This document shows positions 18,956 through 27,422 of a DNA stretch of 64,000 nucleotides, in pieces (position 1 is the stretch's first letter; every line of letters starts with the position of its first letter). The stretch spans positions 6,732,001-6,796,000 of the forward strand of contig NZ_CP076538.1 of assembly GCF_018885265.1 (NCBI RefSeq), read 5' to 3'. Source of the DNA: Amycolatopsis aidingensis. GTDB taxonomy: Bacteria > Actinomycetota > Actinomycetes > Mycobacteriales > Pseudonocardiaceae. The position numbers and the translations under genes are program-made. Below the pieces are notes generated by a model. The model had not been told where the DNA came from. It worked only from the letters and a program-made list of their open reading frames with translations, and searched no databases.

Positions 18956-19996
18956 TCAGCCGGCAGGCTCCACCGGCATGACGAGCGCGGTGAAGCTGCC
19001 CTGGTCGGCCGAGCGGACCACCACCGGCTCGGCCGGCCCGCCGATCTCCAGCAGCACGTCCGGCCCGACGCTCGACTCCAGCGCGGCGCCGAGTACCCCG
19101 GGGTCGAACGCGATCCGGGGTGCCGAACCGAGGCAGATGGCAGGCAGGCTGCCGGCGCCGTCCGCGACCAGGAGCCGCTGCCCGGCCACGCTCAGCATCA
19201 CCTGCCCCGCCTCGGGGGGCAGCGCATCGTGCAGCCGGACCCGATCGACGATCACCCGGTGCGGCCGGGGCGGCAGGCCGTCCAGGACCTCCCGGTAGGC
19301 CGGGAAGGTGTCCTGGGCCGCGGGCAGCGTGCGGACCTGCCCGCCCGCCCGCACGGTGGCCCCATGTTCGCCGAGCTCGAACACCACTTCCGGTTGCGCC
19401 ACCGCCCACCGGCCGAGTTCCAGCAGCTCCGCGGCCGGCACGAGCAGGCGGGCGGAACCACCGCCCGGCCGTGCGGGTTCGAGCACCCGCAGCGCCAGCC
19501 GGTAGCGGTCGGTGGCCACCAGCCGTACCTCCGCCTCGTCCAGCTCGATCAGCACGTGGGTCAGTTGCGGATACGCCGGGTCGGTCCCGGCGGCCGGTGC
19601 CACCTGCCGCACCGCGCTGGCCAGCTCGGCGCCGCCGAGCGCCAGCTCGATTCCGGGTTCGGGCAGGGTGCGCAGCAGGTCCTCGACCGCGGCCCTGGCG
19701 GCGGTCGCCTCCTGCCGGATCCGGTCCAGATGCGCCCGCAACAGGTGCCGGGTGTCCTCGGCCGCGCCGTCCAGGGCCTGGGCGACCTCGGGCAACGGGA
19801 GACCGGCCCGGCGCAGGGTGCGCAACATGATCGCCCGTCGCTGCTGACCGGTCCCGTAGTAGCGGTAGCCGGTCGCCTCGTCCACCCGAGCCGGCCGTAG
19901 CACACCGCAGTCGTCGTAGTAACGCAGCGCGCTCGGGGTGAGCCCCACCGTCCGGGCGAAGGCACTGATACTCAACAGCGAGGAGGCATCGTCCAT
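18956..19996 (-). CDS. MerR regulator fused to a DNA polymerase III beta-clamp-like domain
   Basis: A 346-residue protein. Residues 6-75 are a MerR helix-turn-helix (LSISAFARTVGLTPSALRYYD, then TGYRYYGTGQQRRAIML), followed by a coiled-coil to about 115. The rest resembles the sliding clamp DnaN: LTHVLIELDEAEVRLVATDRYRLALR matches the clamp segment with its ATDRxRLA motif (shown as two parts LTHVLIEL and VATDRYRLALR), and the end FTALVMPVE resembles the clamp C-terminus. The ATG at 19996 is chosen as it starts just before the HTH. Function unknown; it might couple transcription to DNA status or simply use the clamp fold as a sensor domain. Confidence 0.85.
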   Translation of the reverse strand: MDDASSLLSISAFARTVGLTPSALRYYDDCGVLRPARVDEATGYRYYGTGQQRRAIMLRTLRRAGLPLPEVAQALDGAAEDTRHLLRAHLDRIRQEATAARAAVEDLLRTLPEPGIELALGGAELASAVRQVAPAAGTDPAYPQLTHVLIELDEAEVRLVATDRYRLALRVLEPARPGGGSARLLVPAAELLELGRWAVAQPEVVFELGEHGATVRAGGQVRTLPAAQDTFPAYREVLDGLPPRPHRVIVDRVRLHDALPPEAGQVMLSVAGQRLLVADGAGSLPAICLGSAPRIAFDPGVLGAALESSVGPDVLLEIGGPAEPVVVRSADQGSFTALVMPVEPAG

Positions 19997-20103
19997 ATCG
20001 CCGATTCTGGGCGTTCGAGTCACTCGAAGGTCAACGGCGTTCGAGCGGCGCCCCCCGGCCGAACCGGCCACAATGGAGCCATCCTGCCGGAGGGAGGTCG
20101 TGC

Positions 20104-21225
20104 GTGCGGATCATGCTGCTGGCTGGGACCAGGCCGGAGGCGGTCAAGCTGGCGCCGCTGGCGCTGGCCCTGGACGCGCACCCGGACCTCGACCGGGTAC
20201 TGGTACACAGTGGCCAGCACGACGGACTGGTCGAGCAGGCACTCGTCCCGTTCGGCCTGGCCGTCGACGCGCTGCTGGGATCGCCGCGGCGGCACACCGG
20301 ATCGCAGGCCGAGCTGGTGGCGGGCCTGCTGCCCGCGCTGGACGAGGTGCTGCGCGCGCAGCGGCCGGACGCGCTGGTGGTGCAGGGGGACACGACCACC
20401 GTGCTGGCCGGTGCGCTGGCCGCGTTCTGGCTACGGGTCCCGGTGGTGCATCTGGAGGCAGGGCTGCGCACCCGCGACCTGTCCGCGCCCTTTCCCGAGG
20501 AGGGAACCCGCCAGATGGTGGCGCGGATCGCCGCCCTGCACCTGGTGCCGACCGACCGCGCCGCGGCGGCGTTGCGAGCCGAGCAGGTCCCGGCCGACCG
20601 GATCGTGCACACCGGGAACACCGTGGTGGACGCCGTACTGGCCATCGCGGCGCGGGACCTGCCTGCCGAGAATCACGCGCTCGCCGCGGTGGAGGCGGAA
20701 CTGGCGAGCACCGGTGGCAGGCTGGTGCTGGTCACCTCGCACCGCAGGGAGTCGTGGGGGGAACCGATGGCGCGCACGTTCGCCGCGGTACGTGCGCTCG
20801 TCGCTGACCACCCGGACATCCGGGTGCTGTTGCCCGCGCATCCGAATCCCGCCGTGCGGGCGCAAGCGGAGGCCGAGCTGGGTGACCTTCCCGAGGTGCG
20901 GATCACCGAGCCACTCGGTTACCCGGATCTGGTCCGCGCGCTGCGGCTGTCCGCCGTGGTGCTGACCGACTCCGGCGGTATCCAGGAGGAGGCGCCCAGT
21001 TTCGGCACGCCGGTGCTGGTGCTGCGTGAGGTGACCGAGCGGATGGAAGCGGTACAGGCAGGCTGCGCCTGGCTCGTGGGGACCGACCCGGAGCTGATCG
21101 CCAAGACCGCGGGCGCCGCGCTGTCCGGAACCCTGCGCGCCACGGCCGCGCCGAATCCCTACGGGGACGGGGCCGCGGCGGCCCGTGCCGTGGCCGCGAT
21201 CGAGGGGCTGGCGGAGCGGGACTGA
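20104..21225 (+). CDS. wecB: UDP-N-acetylglucosamine 2-epimerase (non-hydrolysing)
   Basis: A 373-residue GT-B fold epimerase that interconverts UDP-GlcNAc and UDP-ManNAc. LLAGTRPEAVKLAPL at the N-terminus, VQGDTTTVLAG, HLEAGLRTRD, TSHRRESWG and LTDSGGIQEEAPSFGTPVLVLR are the family signatures and include the catalytic Asp, Glu and His positions. GTG at 20104 with GGAGG upstream. It stops two bases from the stop of the convergent glycosyltransferase, so the pair share a 3' end. UDP-ManNAc could feed a surface glycan made with that glycosyltransferase; this is inference. Confidence 0.93.
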   Translation: MRIMLLAGTRPEAVKLAPLALALDAHPDLDRVLVHSGQHDGLVEQALVPFGLAVDALLGSPRRHTGSQAELVAGLLPALDEVLRAQRPDALVVQGDTTTVLAGALAAFWLRVPVVHLEAGLRTRDLSAPFPEEGTRQMVARIAALHLVPTDRAAAALRAEQVPADRIVHTGNTVVDAVLAIAARDLPAENHALAAVEAELASTGGRLVLVTSHRRESWGEPMARTFAAVRALVADHPDIRVLLPAHPNPAVRAQAEAELGDLPEVRITEPLGYPDLVRALRLSAVVLTDSGGIQEEAPSFGTPVLVLREVTERMEAVQAGCAWLVGTDPELIAKTAGAALSGTLRATAAPNPYGDGAAAARAVAAIEGLAERD

Positions 21226-21226
21226 C

Positions 21227-22630
21227 TCAGCCGGTACCGCTGGCTACGCGCGGGGCTGCGGCCTCGGATCCCGTGTCGAGCTCGGTGTTGCGCCGGGTCT
21301 TCGCCCAGCCGTTGCGCCGCCGGATGAGCCGCAGCACCGCGCGCCACGAGGTGATGTAGAAGGTGTAGATGTAGGCCGCGTAGGCGAATCCCATCCCGAT
21401 CCCGCGCAACAGGTTCCAGCTGCGCAGGCAACGCACCTGGTAAACGGGTCCCCAGATGACGAACGGGGCCAGCCCGAACGAGCCGTAGATGGCGAACAGG
21501 ATCCATGCGCCGTCGGTGAACCATTCCCACACGCGCACCGGATCACCCGCCGTGGTGGCCAGCAGCACCAGGAAGGGAACCGGGTAGAGCAGCGAACCGA
21601 TCAGCTGCATCCAGGGCTGAGCCAGGTAGTACATCATCTCCGCCGCCCCGAGCGTGCTCAGATGCGGCGAGTCCCAGATCCGGCGCAGGTAACGGCCGCA
21701 CTGCATGGTGCCCTGCCCCCAGCGGGTGCGCTGGGTGAGGAACCGGCGCAGGCTGTACAGGCCCTCCTGGGACACGTGCGAGTCCGTGGTGAACCCGGTG
21801 CGCCAGCCCGCGGTGAGCAGGTGCACCCCCAGCTCGAAGTCCTCGAGCAGGGACCCGCGCCACGGCCGCTCATCCGGCCCGGCGATGGAGTCCAATGCGG
21901 ACAACCGGGTGAACTGGCCGTTGCCGCCCATGGAGATCGTGCCGGTGTAGCCGCGCGAGTTCTGGATCGCGGCGATCGCGGTGCGGAACTCGAGGTCCTG
22001 CAACTGGGCCAGTTTCATCCCGAACTTCCGGCGCCACCAGGATCGGTACGCGGGCGGGGTGTCCCGGTTGCTCATCCAGACGTCCAGTTGCACCGCGCCG
22101 ATGCCGGCATCGCCGAAGAGGTGGCTAGCCGCGCACACCTCCAGGCAGTCGGCGGCGGGCCTGCCGTCGGCGTCCACAACGGCGACGATGGTGCGGTCGG
22201 TCGGGATGTGCTTTCCGTTCCACTCGATGAGGGCCCGGTAGGCGGCGTTCAGCGCATCGCCCTTACCGGTACGGGCCTCGGGCCTGCGGCGCCGCACCAG
22301 GTGCAGGTACGGGTCGGGGGCGTCCTCCCGCCGGCACAGGTCCTGCACCACCTGGGCCGTGCGGTCCGCGGAGTCGTCGTCGACCACCCAGACATGCGCG
22401 GTGCCGAAGGTGGCACGCAGGTAGCGCACGGTGTCACCGATGACGGCTTCCTCGTCCAGGCACGGCACGATGAAGTGCCATTCGAACTCCGCCGGATCGC
22501 CGACCGGGCGCGGCTTGCGGCGCAGGTAGGGCACCACGATCACCACGACGTAGACGATGAACGCCACGCTCATGGTGAGCGCGAAGGCCTGGGTGATGCC
22601 GAGCAGGACCTTGTAGGACTCCCCGGTCAC
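21227..22630 (-). CDS. Membrane-bound family 2 glycosyltransferase
   Basis: A 467-residue processive-type GT2. An N-terminal membrane helix (about 12-36) precedes the catalytic domain with VVDDDSADRT, a VVDADG metal-binding motif, the acceptor-side LLEDFELG and QRTRWGQG (QxxRW). Three to four membrane helices follow. The architecture resembles chitin/hyaluronan/cellulose-type synthases. Its GTG start overlaps the stop of the upstream exosortase-like gene by four bases (GTGA), so the two are coupled. Product unknown; pairing with an exosortase suggests modification or export of a surface glycoprotein or glycan. Confidence 0.88.
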   Translation of the reverse strand: MTGESYKVLLGITQAFALTMSVAFIVYVVVIVVPYLRRKPRPVGDPAEFEWHFIVPCLDEEAVIGDTVRYLRATFGTAHVWVVDDDSADRTAQVVQDLCRREDAPDPYLHLVRRRRPEARTGKGDALNAAYRALIEWNGKHIPTDRTIVAVVDADGRPAADCLEVCAASHLFGDAGIGAVQLDVWMSNRDTPPAYRSWWRRKFGMKLAQLQDLEFRTAIAAIQNSRGYTGTISMGGNGQFTRLSALDSIAGPDERPWRGSLLEDFELGVHLLTAGWRTGFTTDSHVSQEGLYSLRRFLTQRTRWGQGTMQCGRYLRRIWDSPHLSTLGAAEMMYYLAQPWMQLIGSLLYPVPFLVLLATTAGDPVRVWEWFTDGAWILFAIYGSFGLAPFVIWGPVYQVRCLRSWNLLRGIGMGFAYAAYIYTFYITSWRAVLRLIRRRNGWAKTRRNTELDTGSEAAAPRVASGTG

Positions 22631-23181
22631 GGCCGTTCCCCGTCCGCCTTGCCCTTGCGGGTGGCCAGCCAGACGAACAACACCAGTGCCAGCGCGCCGC
22701 CCAGCACGCTGACCAGCGAGCCCATCAGGGTGTGCCCCCAGTAGTAGCCCTCGGTGACGCCGAGCCAGTCGACCAGTCCGACGATGGCGAGCACCCGGAT
22801 CTGGTTGACGGCGATCACCGCGGCACCGGCGATGAGCAGCGAAACGATCAGCCGCTTGGCCCGCCGGGGGCGCAGCCACAACAGCACCGAGGTCACCAGC
22901 AGCAGCGGCATCAGCATGAACACCGAGGAGCATTCCGGTGTCATGCGTAACCCGATCGGGTCGTCACCACCCAAATTGAAATAGACAGTTTCTCGCGCGC
23001 CCGCGACATGTACCCCGTTAGAGCTAACAATGCTGATGAGGACACCGGAGAGTGTTATCTCCAGTGCGCGATAGGCGCGTTCGACAAGCACCAGACCGAG
23101 CAGTATGGCGAGCACGGCCGCAATGGCCATCCTGGCCGGAACCCGCCAGGTATTCGGGCTGGGCGTGCTGGCTACGGCCAC
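22627..23181 (-). CDS. Exosortase/archaeosortase-like membrane protein
   Basis: A 184-residue protein with five or so hydrophobic helices. With the GTG at 23181 as residue 1, Cys84 (TPECSSVF), Arg129 (NQIRVLAIV) and His150 (YYWGHTLMGS) reproduce the Cys-Arg-His triad spacing of exosortases and archaeosortases, integral-membrane transpeptidases that cleave C-terminal anchor signals. The frame is open for 39 further codons, but these are not hydrophobic and look non-coding; GGGAGG precedes the chosen GTG closely. Coupled to a GT2 gene and divergent from a secreted protein with a C-terminal anchor segment, its likely substrate. Confidence 0.85.
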   Translation of the reverse strand: MAVASTPSPNTWRVPARMAIAAVLAILLGLVLVERAYRALEITLSGVLISIVSSNGVHVAGARETVYFNLGGDDPIGLRMTPECSSVFMLMPLLLVTSVLLWLRPRRAKRLIVSLLIAGAAVIAVNQIRVLAIVGLVDWLGVTEGYYWGHTLMGSLVSVLGGALALVLFVWLATRKGKADGERP

Positions 23182-23446
23182 AATCCTCCCTCGTGCGCAG
23201 GGTCCGAAGTGGACGTGGTGCGGTGTGGTCCGCGGCGTTTCCGCGCACCCTTGCGAACCAGCGAAACACAGCCGGAAGGGTTTCGCGCCGAAATGCACAC
23301 CAAAGAGTGATCATCGGCCGGAATCTGTTTTATTTTTCCCAAGCCTTTCGATGTCCCGACTGCGAGTCGTATCGATATCGGCGCGCACCGGCCTGGGCAG
23401 CGGCTTGCTCCGGCATTGACCGCCGAGAAAGGTAGGAGTAACGAAG

Positions 23447-24241
23447 ATGGAGACGCATACCTGGCGTCGGACCGGACTGCTGGTCGTCGCGACCGCGGCC
23501 ACGGTCCTCGCCGGCGCCGCACCAGCGGCCGCGGAACCGGGCGACGCCTCGGCATACGGCGCGCGGGTCAACGTGACGCTGGTCGGCGCGGACGCGGTGA
23601 ACATCGGCCCGTTCGCCGAGGTCAGCACCGCGGGCCAGTACGGGACCTTCACCAACACCTTCGCCGGGGTGAACGCCCCGGGCATCCTGAGCACGGGCGT
23701 CATCGAAACCGAGGCGACCTTCGACGAGAACACCGGAGCGGTCAGCTCGCGGGCGACCACCGCCGGTGTGGACCTGCCGGTGCTGAGCGCCTTGCCGTTC
23801 GTCGACCCGGCCGGAGCCGAAGCGATCACCGCCGAGTGCATGGCGACCGAGGAGGGCGCCTCCGGCAGCAGCCTGCTGGCCGGGTTGAACCTCGGCGGGC
23901 TGGCGGATGTCGCGGCCGAGCCCGCGGCGAACACGGTGGTCGAGATCCGGGTGCCGTTGCTGAACACCCTGGTCGGCCGGATCACGCTGAACGAGCAGAT
24001 CCAGAACGACGACGGCAGTCTGACCGTGAACGCCTTCCATCTGGAGTTGCTCGCCGATCCGCTGGGCACCGGTGACCTGGTGATCTCCTCCGCGACCTGT
24101 GGCCCGGCCGGACTGCCGATCCCGCTGGCCTCCGGTGCGGGGTTGTGGATCGGGCTCGGCCTGCTCGGCGCCGCGGCCATCCCGGTGACCATCCACTTCG
24201 TCCGCAAACGCGGTACCGGAAACGCGGATGTGCCGGCCTGA
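23447..24241 (+). CDS. Secreted anchor-bearing protein (choice-of-anchor P-like)
   Basis: A 264-residue exported protein: Sec signal peptide (about 1-30, cleavage near PAAAEP), a beta-rich body with two or more Cys, and a C-terminal segment PLASGAGLWIGLGLLGAAAI (membrane helix) ending in HFVRKRGTGN. That motif-helix-basic arrangement is a surface-sorting tail, but without LPxTG. The sequence resembles the actinobacterial family called choice-of-anchor P in protein databases, from memory. Being divergent from the exosortase-like gene (265-bp gap) it is the probable substrate. ATG at 23447 has AGGAG upstream. Confidence 0.8.
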   Translation: METHTWRRTGLLVVATAATVLAGAAPAAAEPGDASAYGARVNVTLVGADAVNIGPFAEVSTAGQYGTFTNTFAGVNAPGILSTGVIETEATFDENTGAVSSRATTAGVDLPVLSALPFVDPAGAEAITAECMATEEGASGSSLLAGLNLGGLADVAAEPAANTVVEIRVPLLNTLVGRITLNEQIQNDDGSLTVNAFHLELLADPLGTGDLVISSATCGPAGLPIPLASGAGLWIGLGLLGAAAIPVTIHFVRKRGTGNADVPA

Positions 24242-24258
24242 CGGGTAGGTGGTAGGTC

Positions 24259-24438
24259 ATGTACAAACCGCCGGGAGCAGGTGTCGGCACGGCGGGTGGC
24301 AGCGTCGGGACGCTGGCCACCACCGGTGCCGACCTCGGCTGGTGGCTGGCGGTGGGTATCACGCTGATCGCGCTGGGCGTGATCGCGATGGTCGCCGTGC
24401 ACCAGCGGAACCGGAAGCTGCATCGGGAGGTGTCGTGA
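24259..24438 (+). CDS. 59-residue mini-protein consisting of an LATTG sorting tail
   Basis: A short reading frame (ATG 24259, TGA 24436-24438) 17 bases after the anchor-bearing protein, with GGTAGGTGG upstream. It has a Gly-rich head (GAGVGTAGGSVG), LATTG at residues 19-23, one membrane helix at about 27-48 and a basic tail (HQRNRKLHREVS). LAxTG is the motif preferred by actinobacterial class E sortases. There is no signal peptide before it, so almost the whole protein is the sorting signal. A coupled hairpin terminator follows. No sortase gene is seen in the window. Confidence 0.75.
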   Translation: MYKPPGAGVGTAGGSVGTLATTGADLGWWLAVGITLIALGVIAMVAVHQRNRKLHREVS

Positions 24439-24455
24439 GCTAGACCGGGCGGGTC

Positions 24456-24489
24456 GCCGTGGTGGCGGGTGGATACCTGCCACCACGGC
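24456..24489. terminator. Bidirectional terminator hairpin
   Basis: A 15-bp stem with one G-T type mismatch (GCCGTGGTGGCGGGT pairing with ACCTGCCACCACGGC) and a 4-base loop between the mini-protein gene and the convergent tsaD. Confidence 0.85.
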
Positions 24490-24496
24490 GGCCTGC

Positions 24497-25543
24497 TCAG
24501 ACCGACACGGTGCCGACCGGTAGTGCCGGCTGCGCCGAGAAGTCCAGTTCGGACGGTGTGATGTCCGCGGCGAGCAGGTGCGCGCCGAGTGCGGCGATCA
24601 TGGCACCGTTGTCGGTGCACAGTCGTGGCCGCGGGACGCGAAGCTCGATCCCGGCTTCGGTGCAGCGCTCTGTCGCCAAGGCTGCCAGCCGGGAGTTCGC
24701 GGCGACCCCGCCGGAGACCACCAGCGTGCCGATGCCCGAATCCCGTGCCGCGCGAACGGCCTTGGCGGTGAGCACATCCGCGACGGCCTCCTGGAACGAG
24801 GCGGCCACGTCTTCCACCGGGATGGTCTCCCCACGTCGTTGCGCCGTCTCGACCCAGCGCGCGACGGCTGTCTTGAGCCCGGAGAAGGAGAAGTCGAACG
24901 GCGCGTCCCTGGGTCCGGTCATCCCGCGCGGGAAGGCGATCGCCTCGGGATCGCCGTTGCGGGCGGCTTTGTCGATCGGCGGCCCGCCGGGGTAGGGCAG
25001 TTCGAGTACCCGCGCCACCTTGTCGTAGGCCTCACCGGCGGCGTCGTCTACTGTGGATCCTATTTCGGTTATGGTGTCCGCGATCCGGTCCACCCGCAAC
25101 AGCTGGGTGTGCCCGCCGGAAACCAGCAGTGCCAGACAGGGTGAAGGAAGCGGCCCGTGTTGCAAGGTGTCCACCGCGATATGGCCGGCGAGATGGTTGA
25201 CCCCGTACAAGGGGACGTCCAGCGCTACGGCGTAGGCCTTGGCCGCGGCCACCCCGACCAGCAGCGCACCGGCGAGGCCTGGCCCCGCGGTGACCGCGAT
25301 GGCGTCCACATCGGACAGATTGAGTTCCGCCGTTTCGAAGGCCCGGTTCAGGGTCGGGGTCATCGCCTCGAGGTGCGCCCTGCTGGCCACCTCCGGGACC
25401 ACGCCGCCGAACCGGGCGTGCTGCTCGACGCTGGAAGCCACCTCGTCGGCGAGCAGCTCGACCGAACCATCCTCGTGCAGCCGGACCAGCCCGACGCCGG
25501 TCTCGTCACAGGAGCTCTCGATTCCCAGAATGAGCCGTGGCAT
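24497..25543 (-). CDS. tsaD: tRNA N6-threonylcarbamoyladenosine transferase TsaD
   Basis: A 348-residue Kae1/TsaD protein that transfers threonylcarbamoyl to A37 of ANN-decoding tRNAs. [13 protein letters not shown], the metal-binding H117 and H121 (NHLAGH), [23 protein letters not shown] and CTDNGAMIA are family signatures. It starts with ATG at 25543 sharing one base with the rimI stop (TGATG). It forms with rimI and tsaB a coupled gene set; tsaE lies just upstream. Confidence 0.97.
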   Translation of the reverse strand: MPRLILGIESSCDETGVGLVRLHEDGSVELLADEVASSVEQHARFGGVVPEVASRAHLEAMTPTLNRAFETAELNLSDVDAIAVTAGPGLAGALLVGVAAAKAYAVALDVPLYGVNHLAGHIAVDTLQHGPLPSPCLALLVSGGHTQLLRVDRIADTITEIGSTVDDAAGEAYDKVARVLELPYPGGPPIDKAARNGDPEAIAFPRGMTGPRDAPFDFSFSGLKTAVARWVETAQRRGETIPVEDVAASFQEAVADVLTAKAVRAARDSGIGTLVVSGGVAANSRLAALATERCTEAGIELRVPRPRLCTDNGAMIAALGAHLLAADITPSELDFSAQPALPVGTVSV

Positions 25544-26019
25544 CAGCCCGTCGCCTCCTCGGAGCCGTCTCGCGCGGGTCGAGCCATCGTGTAGGCGTCG
25601 GCCCCCGAGGGCTGGTAGTAACGCCTGCGCATCCCGATCCGGCTGAAGCCGTGCCGCTCGTACAGCGAGATCGCGGCGGCGTTGTCGGTGCGCACTTCGA
25701 GGAACACCGGGGCGCGTAGTTCGTCGGCCTTGGCCAGTAGTGCGCGCAGGAGTGCGGTTCCGACACCCTGGTGCTGGAAGGCGGGGTCCACGCCGATTGT
25801 GTTCACATTGGACTCCCATTCGCCGGGTCTGCCTGCGACGGCGAGGCCGGCGTAGCCCGCCACTTCACCCTCGGGGGTGATGGCGACGAGATAGTGGCCA
25901 CCTGCGTCGAGCTCCGAGCGGAAGGCACGCGCACTCCACGGGCTGTCGTCGGCGAAGAGAACGTGCTCGATCTCGACGCACCGGCGAATATGCTTGCTGC
26001 GCAACGGTTCCAACTTCAC
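25543..26019 (-). CDS. rimI: Ribosomal protein S18-alanine N-acetyltransferase RimI
   Basis: A 158-residue GNAT acetyltransferase. The acetyl-CoA loop [23 protein letters not shown] and [15 protein letters not shown] are typical of RimI, which acetylates the N-terminus of S18 and is regularly found between tsaB and tsaD in actinobacteria. GTG at 26019 overlaps the tsaB stop by four bases (GTGA). Confidence 0.93.
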   Translation of the reverse strand: MKLEPLRSKHIRRCVEIEHVLFADDSPWSARAFRSELDAGGHYLVAITPEGEVAGYAGLAVAGRPGEWESNVNTIGVDPAFQHQGVGTALLRALLAKADELRAPVFLEVRTDNAAAISLYERHGFSRIGMRRRYYQPSGADAYTMARPARDGSEEATG

Positions 26020-26687
26020 GGCGTGCTCACCCGCTTCCGCGCTCCCGGTTCGGCGGCGTCCGGCCTGCGCAGGTACAACGGGGTCAGCGGGGCGGGCGGC
26101 GCGCTCGTCAGCAGTTCCTCTCGGGTGGCCGTGACCAGGCCGCGCGGGCTCGGCTGCGCGGGCGGCAGGATCTGGACCGCGCCGGGTTCGGCCGCGTCGG
26201 CGTAGAGCTGGGCGCCGTGCCCCGCGGCCGATCGGATCGGCGAGGCCATCTCGGCGGGCCGCTGCACCCGCGGCCCTTCGGTGCGGCGACCCGTTTCGTC
26301 GTAGCCGGCCCAGTACACCTCGCGCCTGCGTGCGTCGGTCACGACGAGGAACGCTCCCGTGGTCGTGACCTCGGCGGCGATGGCATCCAGCGTGCACACC
26401 GGGTATGCCGGGATGCCGAGACCGTGCGCGAGCGCGGCGGCCGTGGCCAGGCCCGCGCGGAGGCCGGTGTACGGCCCCGGGCCGTTGCCGCAGACCACCG
26501 CGTCGAGCTCGGGCAACCGGATACCGGCCTGCCCTGCCGCCTGCAGCACCTGCGGGGTGAGCAGTTCGCCGTGCGCGCGCGGGTTCAACGTCACCCGCTC
26601 GCCGAGCACGGTGAGTCGCGTGCGTTCCAGCTCGACGACGCCGGCGGTGATGGCCGGGGTCGCCGTGTCGATGGCGAGTACGAGCAC
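26016..26687 (-). CDS. tsaB: tRNA threonylcarbamoyladenosine complex subunit TsaB
   Basis: A 223-residue inactive TsaD paralogue that supports the TsaD-TsaE complex. The N-terminus MLVLAIDTATPAITAGV and the GNGPGPYTGLRAGLATAAAL motif identify it. It precedes rimI with a 4-base overlap. A 234-bp non-coding gap with two repeat copies separates it from tsaE, although in many relatives the genes are tightly packed. Confidence 0.95.
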   Translation of the reverse strand: MLVLAIDTATPAITAGVVELERTRLTVLGERVTLNPRAHGELLTPQVLQAAGQAGIRLPELDAVVCGNGPGPYTGLRAGLATAAALAHGLGIPAYPVCTLDAIAAEVTTTGAFLVVTDARRREVYWAGYDETGRRTEGPRVQRPAEMASPIRSAAGHGAQLYADAAEPGAVQILPPAQPSPRGLVTATREELLTSAPPAPLTPLYLRRPDAAEPGARKRVSTP

Positions 26688-26738
26688 CCTCCGAGCGTAC
26701 GACCGCCCCGTGAACGGCAGACACGCAACCTGCCCGGA

Positions 26739-26794
26739 GTGCGTTTAGCACGCAAACCGCACCACCCGGGGTGCGTTTAGCGGGCAAACCGCAC
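26739..26794. repeat. Dispersed palindromic repeat, two copies
   Basis: Copies at 26739-26762 (GTTTAGCACGC, one changed position) and 26771-26794 (GTTTAGCGGGC) lie between tsaE and tsaB. The rest of the 234-bp gap holds a small inverted repeat AAGTGA-6-TCACTT at 26867-26884 and no gene. Confidence 0.8.
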
Positions 26795-26921
26795 TCGGAG
26801 GCGGGCAAGGGTGCTCGAGTTGTTGGCGGGGTAGGTCCGGCCGGCCTGGACACGACGAATACGATGAAGTGATTTTGGTCACTTTTTCCAGGAAGGTGCC
26901 GGTAACGGAGAGTAAGAGGTC

Positions 26922-27422
26922 TTAACGGCGCGAGTCGGTTTGTCGCGCCGGTCCAGAGGCAGGTTCACGGAGGTCCGGCGGCAGGCGGTCGTACCACGTG
27001 CCGTGGGGCTCCAGCCACAGCAGCCGGGCGTCGTCCTCCCGGCGCTCGAGCCGCACGACCAGGTGGTCCTCGGACAGCCGCTCGGCCACACCCTCGCCCC
27101 ACTCGGCCACCACGGCCGCGCCTTCCAGGTCGGTGTCCAGGTCGAGGTCGTCAAGCTGGGCGAGATCGCCACCCAGCCGGTAAGCATCCACGTGCAGTAG
27201 CGCGACCCCGGAGGACCCGGCTGGGTGCGTCCTCGCGAGCACGAACGTAGGCGAGCTCACCCGCCCGGACACCCCGAGCCCTTCGGCGATTCCCCTGGTC
27301 AAGGTGGTCTTCCCGGCACCGAGCGGCCCAGCCAGCAGCACCAGGTCGCCTGGCCGCAGCCAACCACCAAGCCGCCGCCCGAAGTCCATGGTGTCCTCGG
27401 GAGTGGCGAGTTCGATGCTCAC
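26922..27422 (-). CDS. tsaE: tRNA threonylcarbamoyladenosine ATPase subunit TsaE
   Basis: A 166-residue P-loop ATPase that drives turnover of the TsaB-TsaD complex. The Walker A motif GPLGAGKTT (about residues 32-40), the SSPTFVLARTH switch and LLHVDAYRLGG (Walker B Asp) are characteristic. The GTG at 27422 overlaps the upstream hydrolase stop in a GTGA, as do most neighbouring genes; a GTG at 27434 would add four residues. Confidence 0.95.
   Translation of the reverse strand: MSIELATPEDTMDFGRRLGGWLRPGDLVLLAGPLGAGKTTLTRGIAEGLGVSGRVSSPTFVLARTHPAGSSGVALLHVDAYRLGGDLAQLDDLDLDTDLEGAAVVAEWGEGVAERLSEDHLVVRLERREDDARLLWLEPHGTWYDRLPPDLREPASGPARQTDSRR

Noticed and set aside
26867..26884. AAGTGA/TCACTT inverted repeat followed by T-tract as a terminator
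   Set aside because: The T-tract follows on the plus strand, but there is no plus-strand gene upstream and the stem is only 6 bp; meaning unclear.
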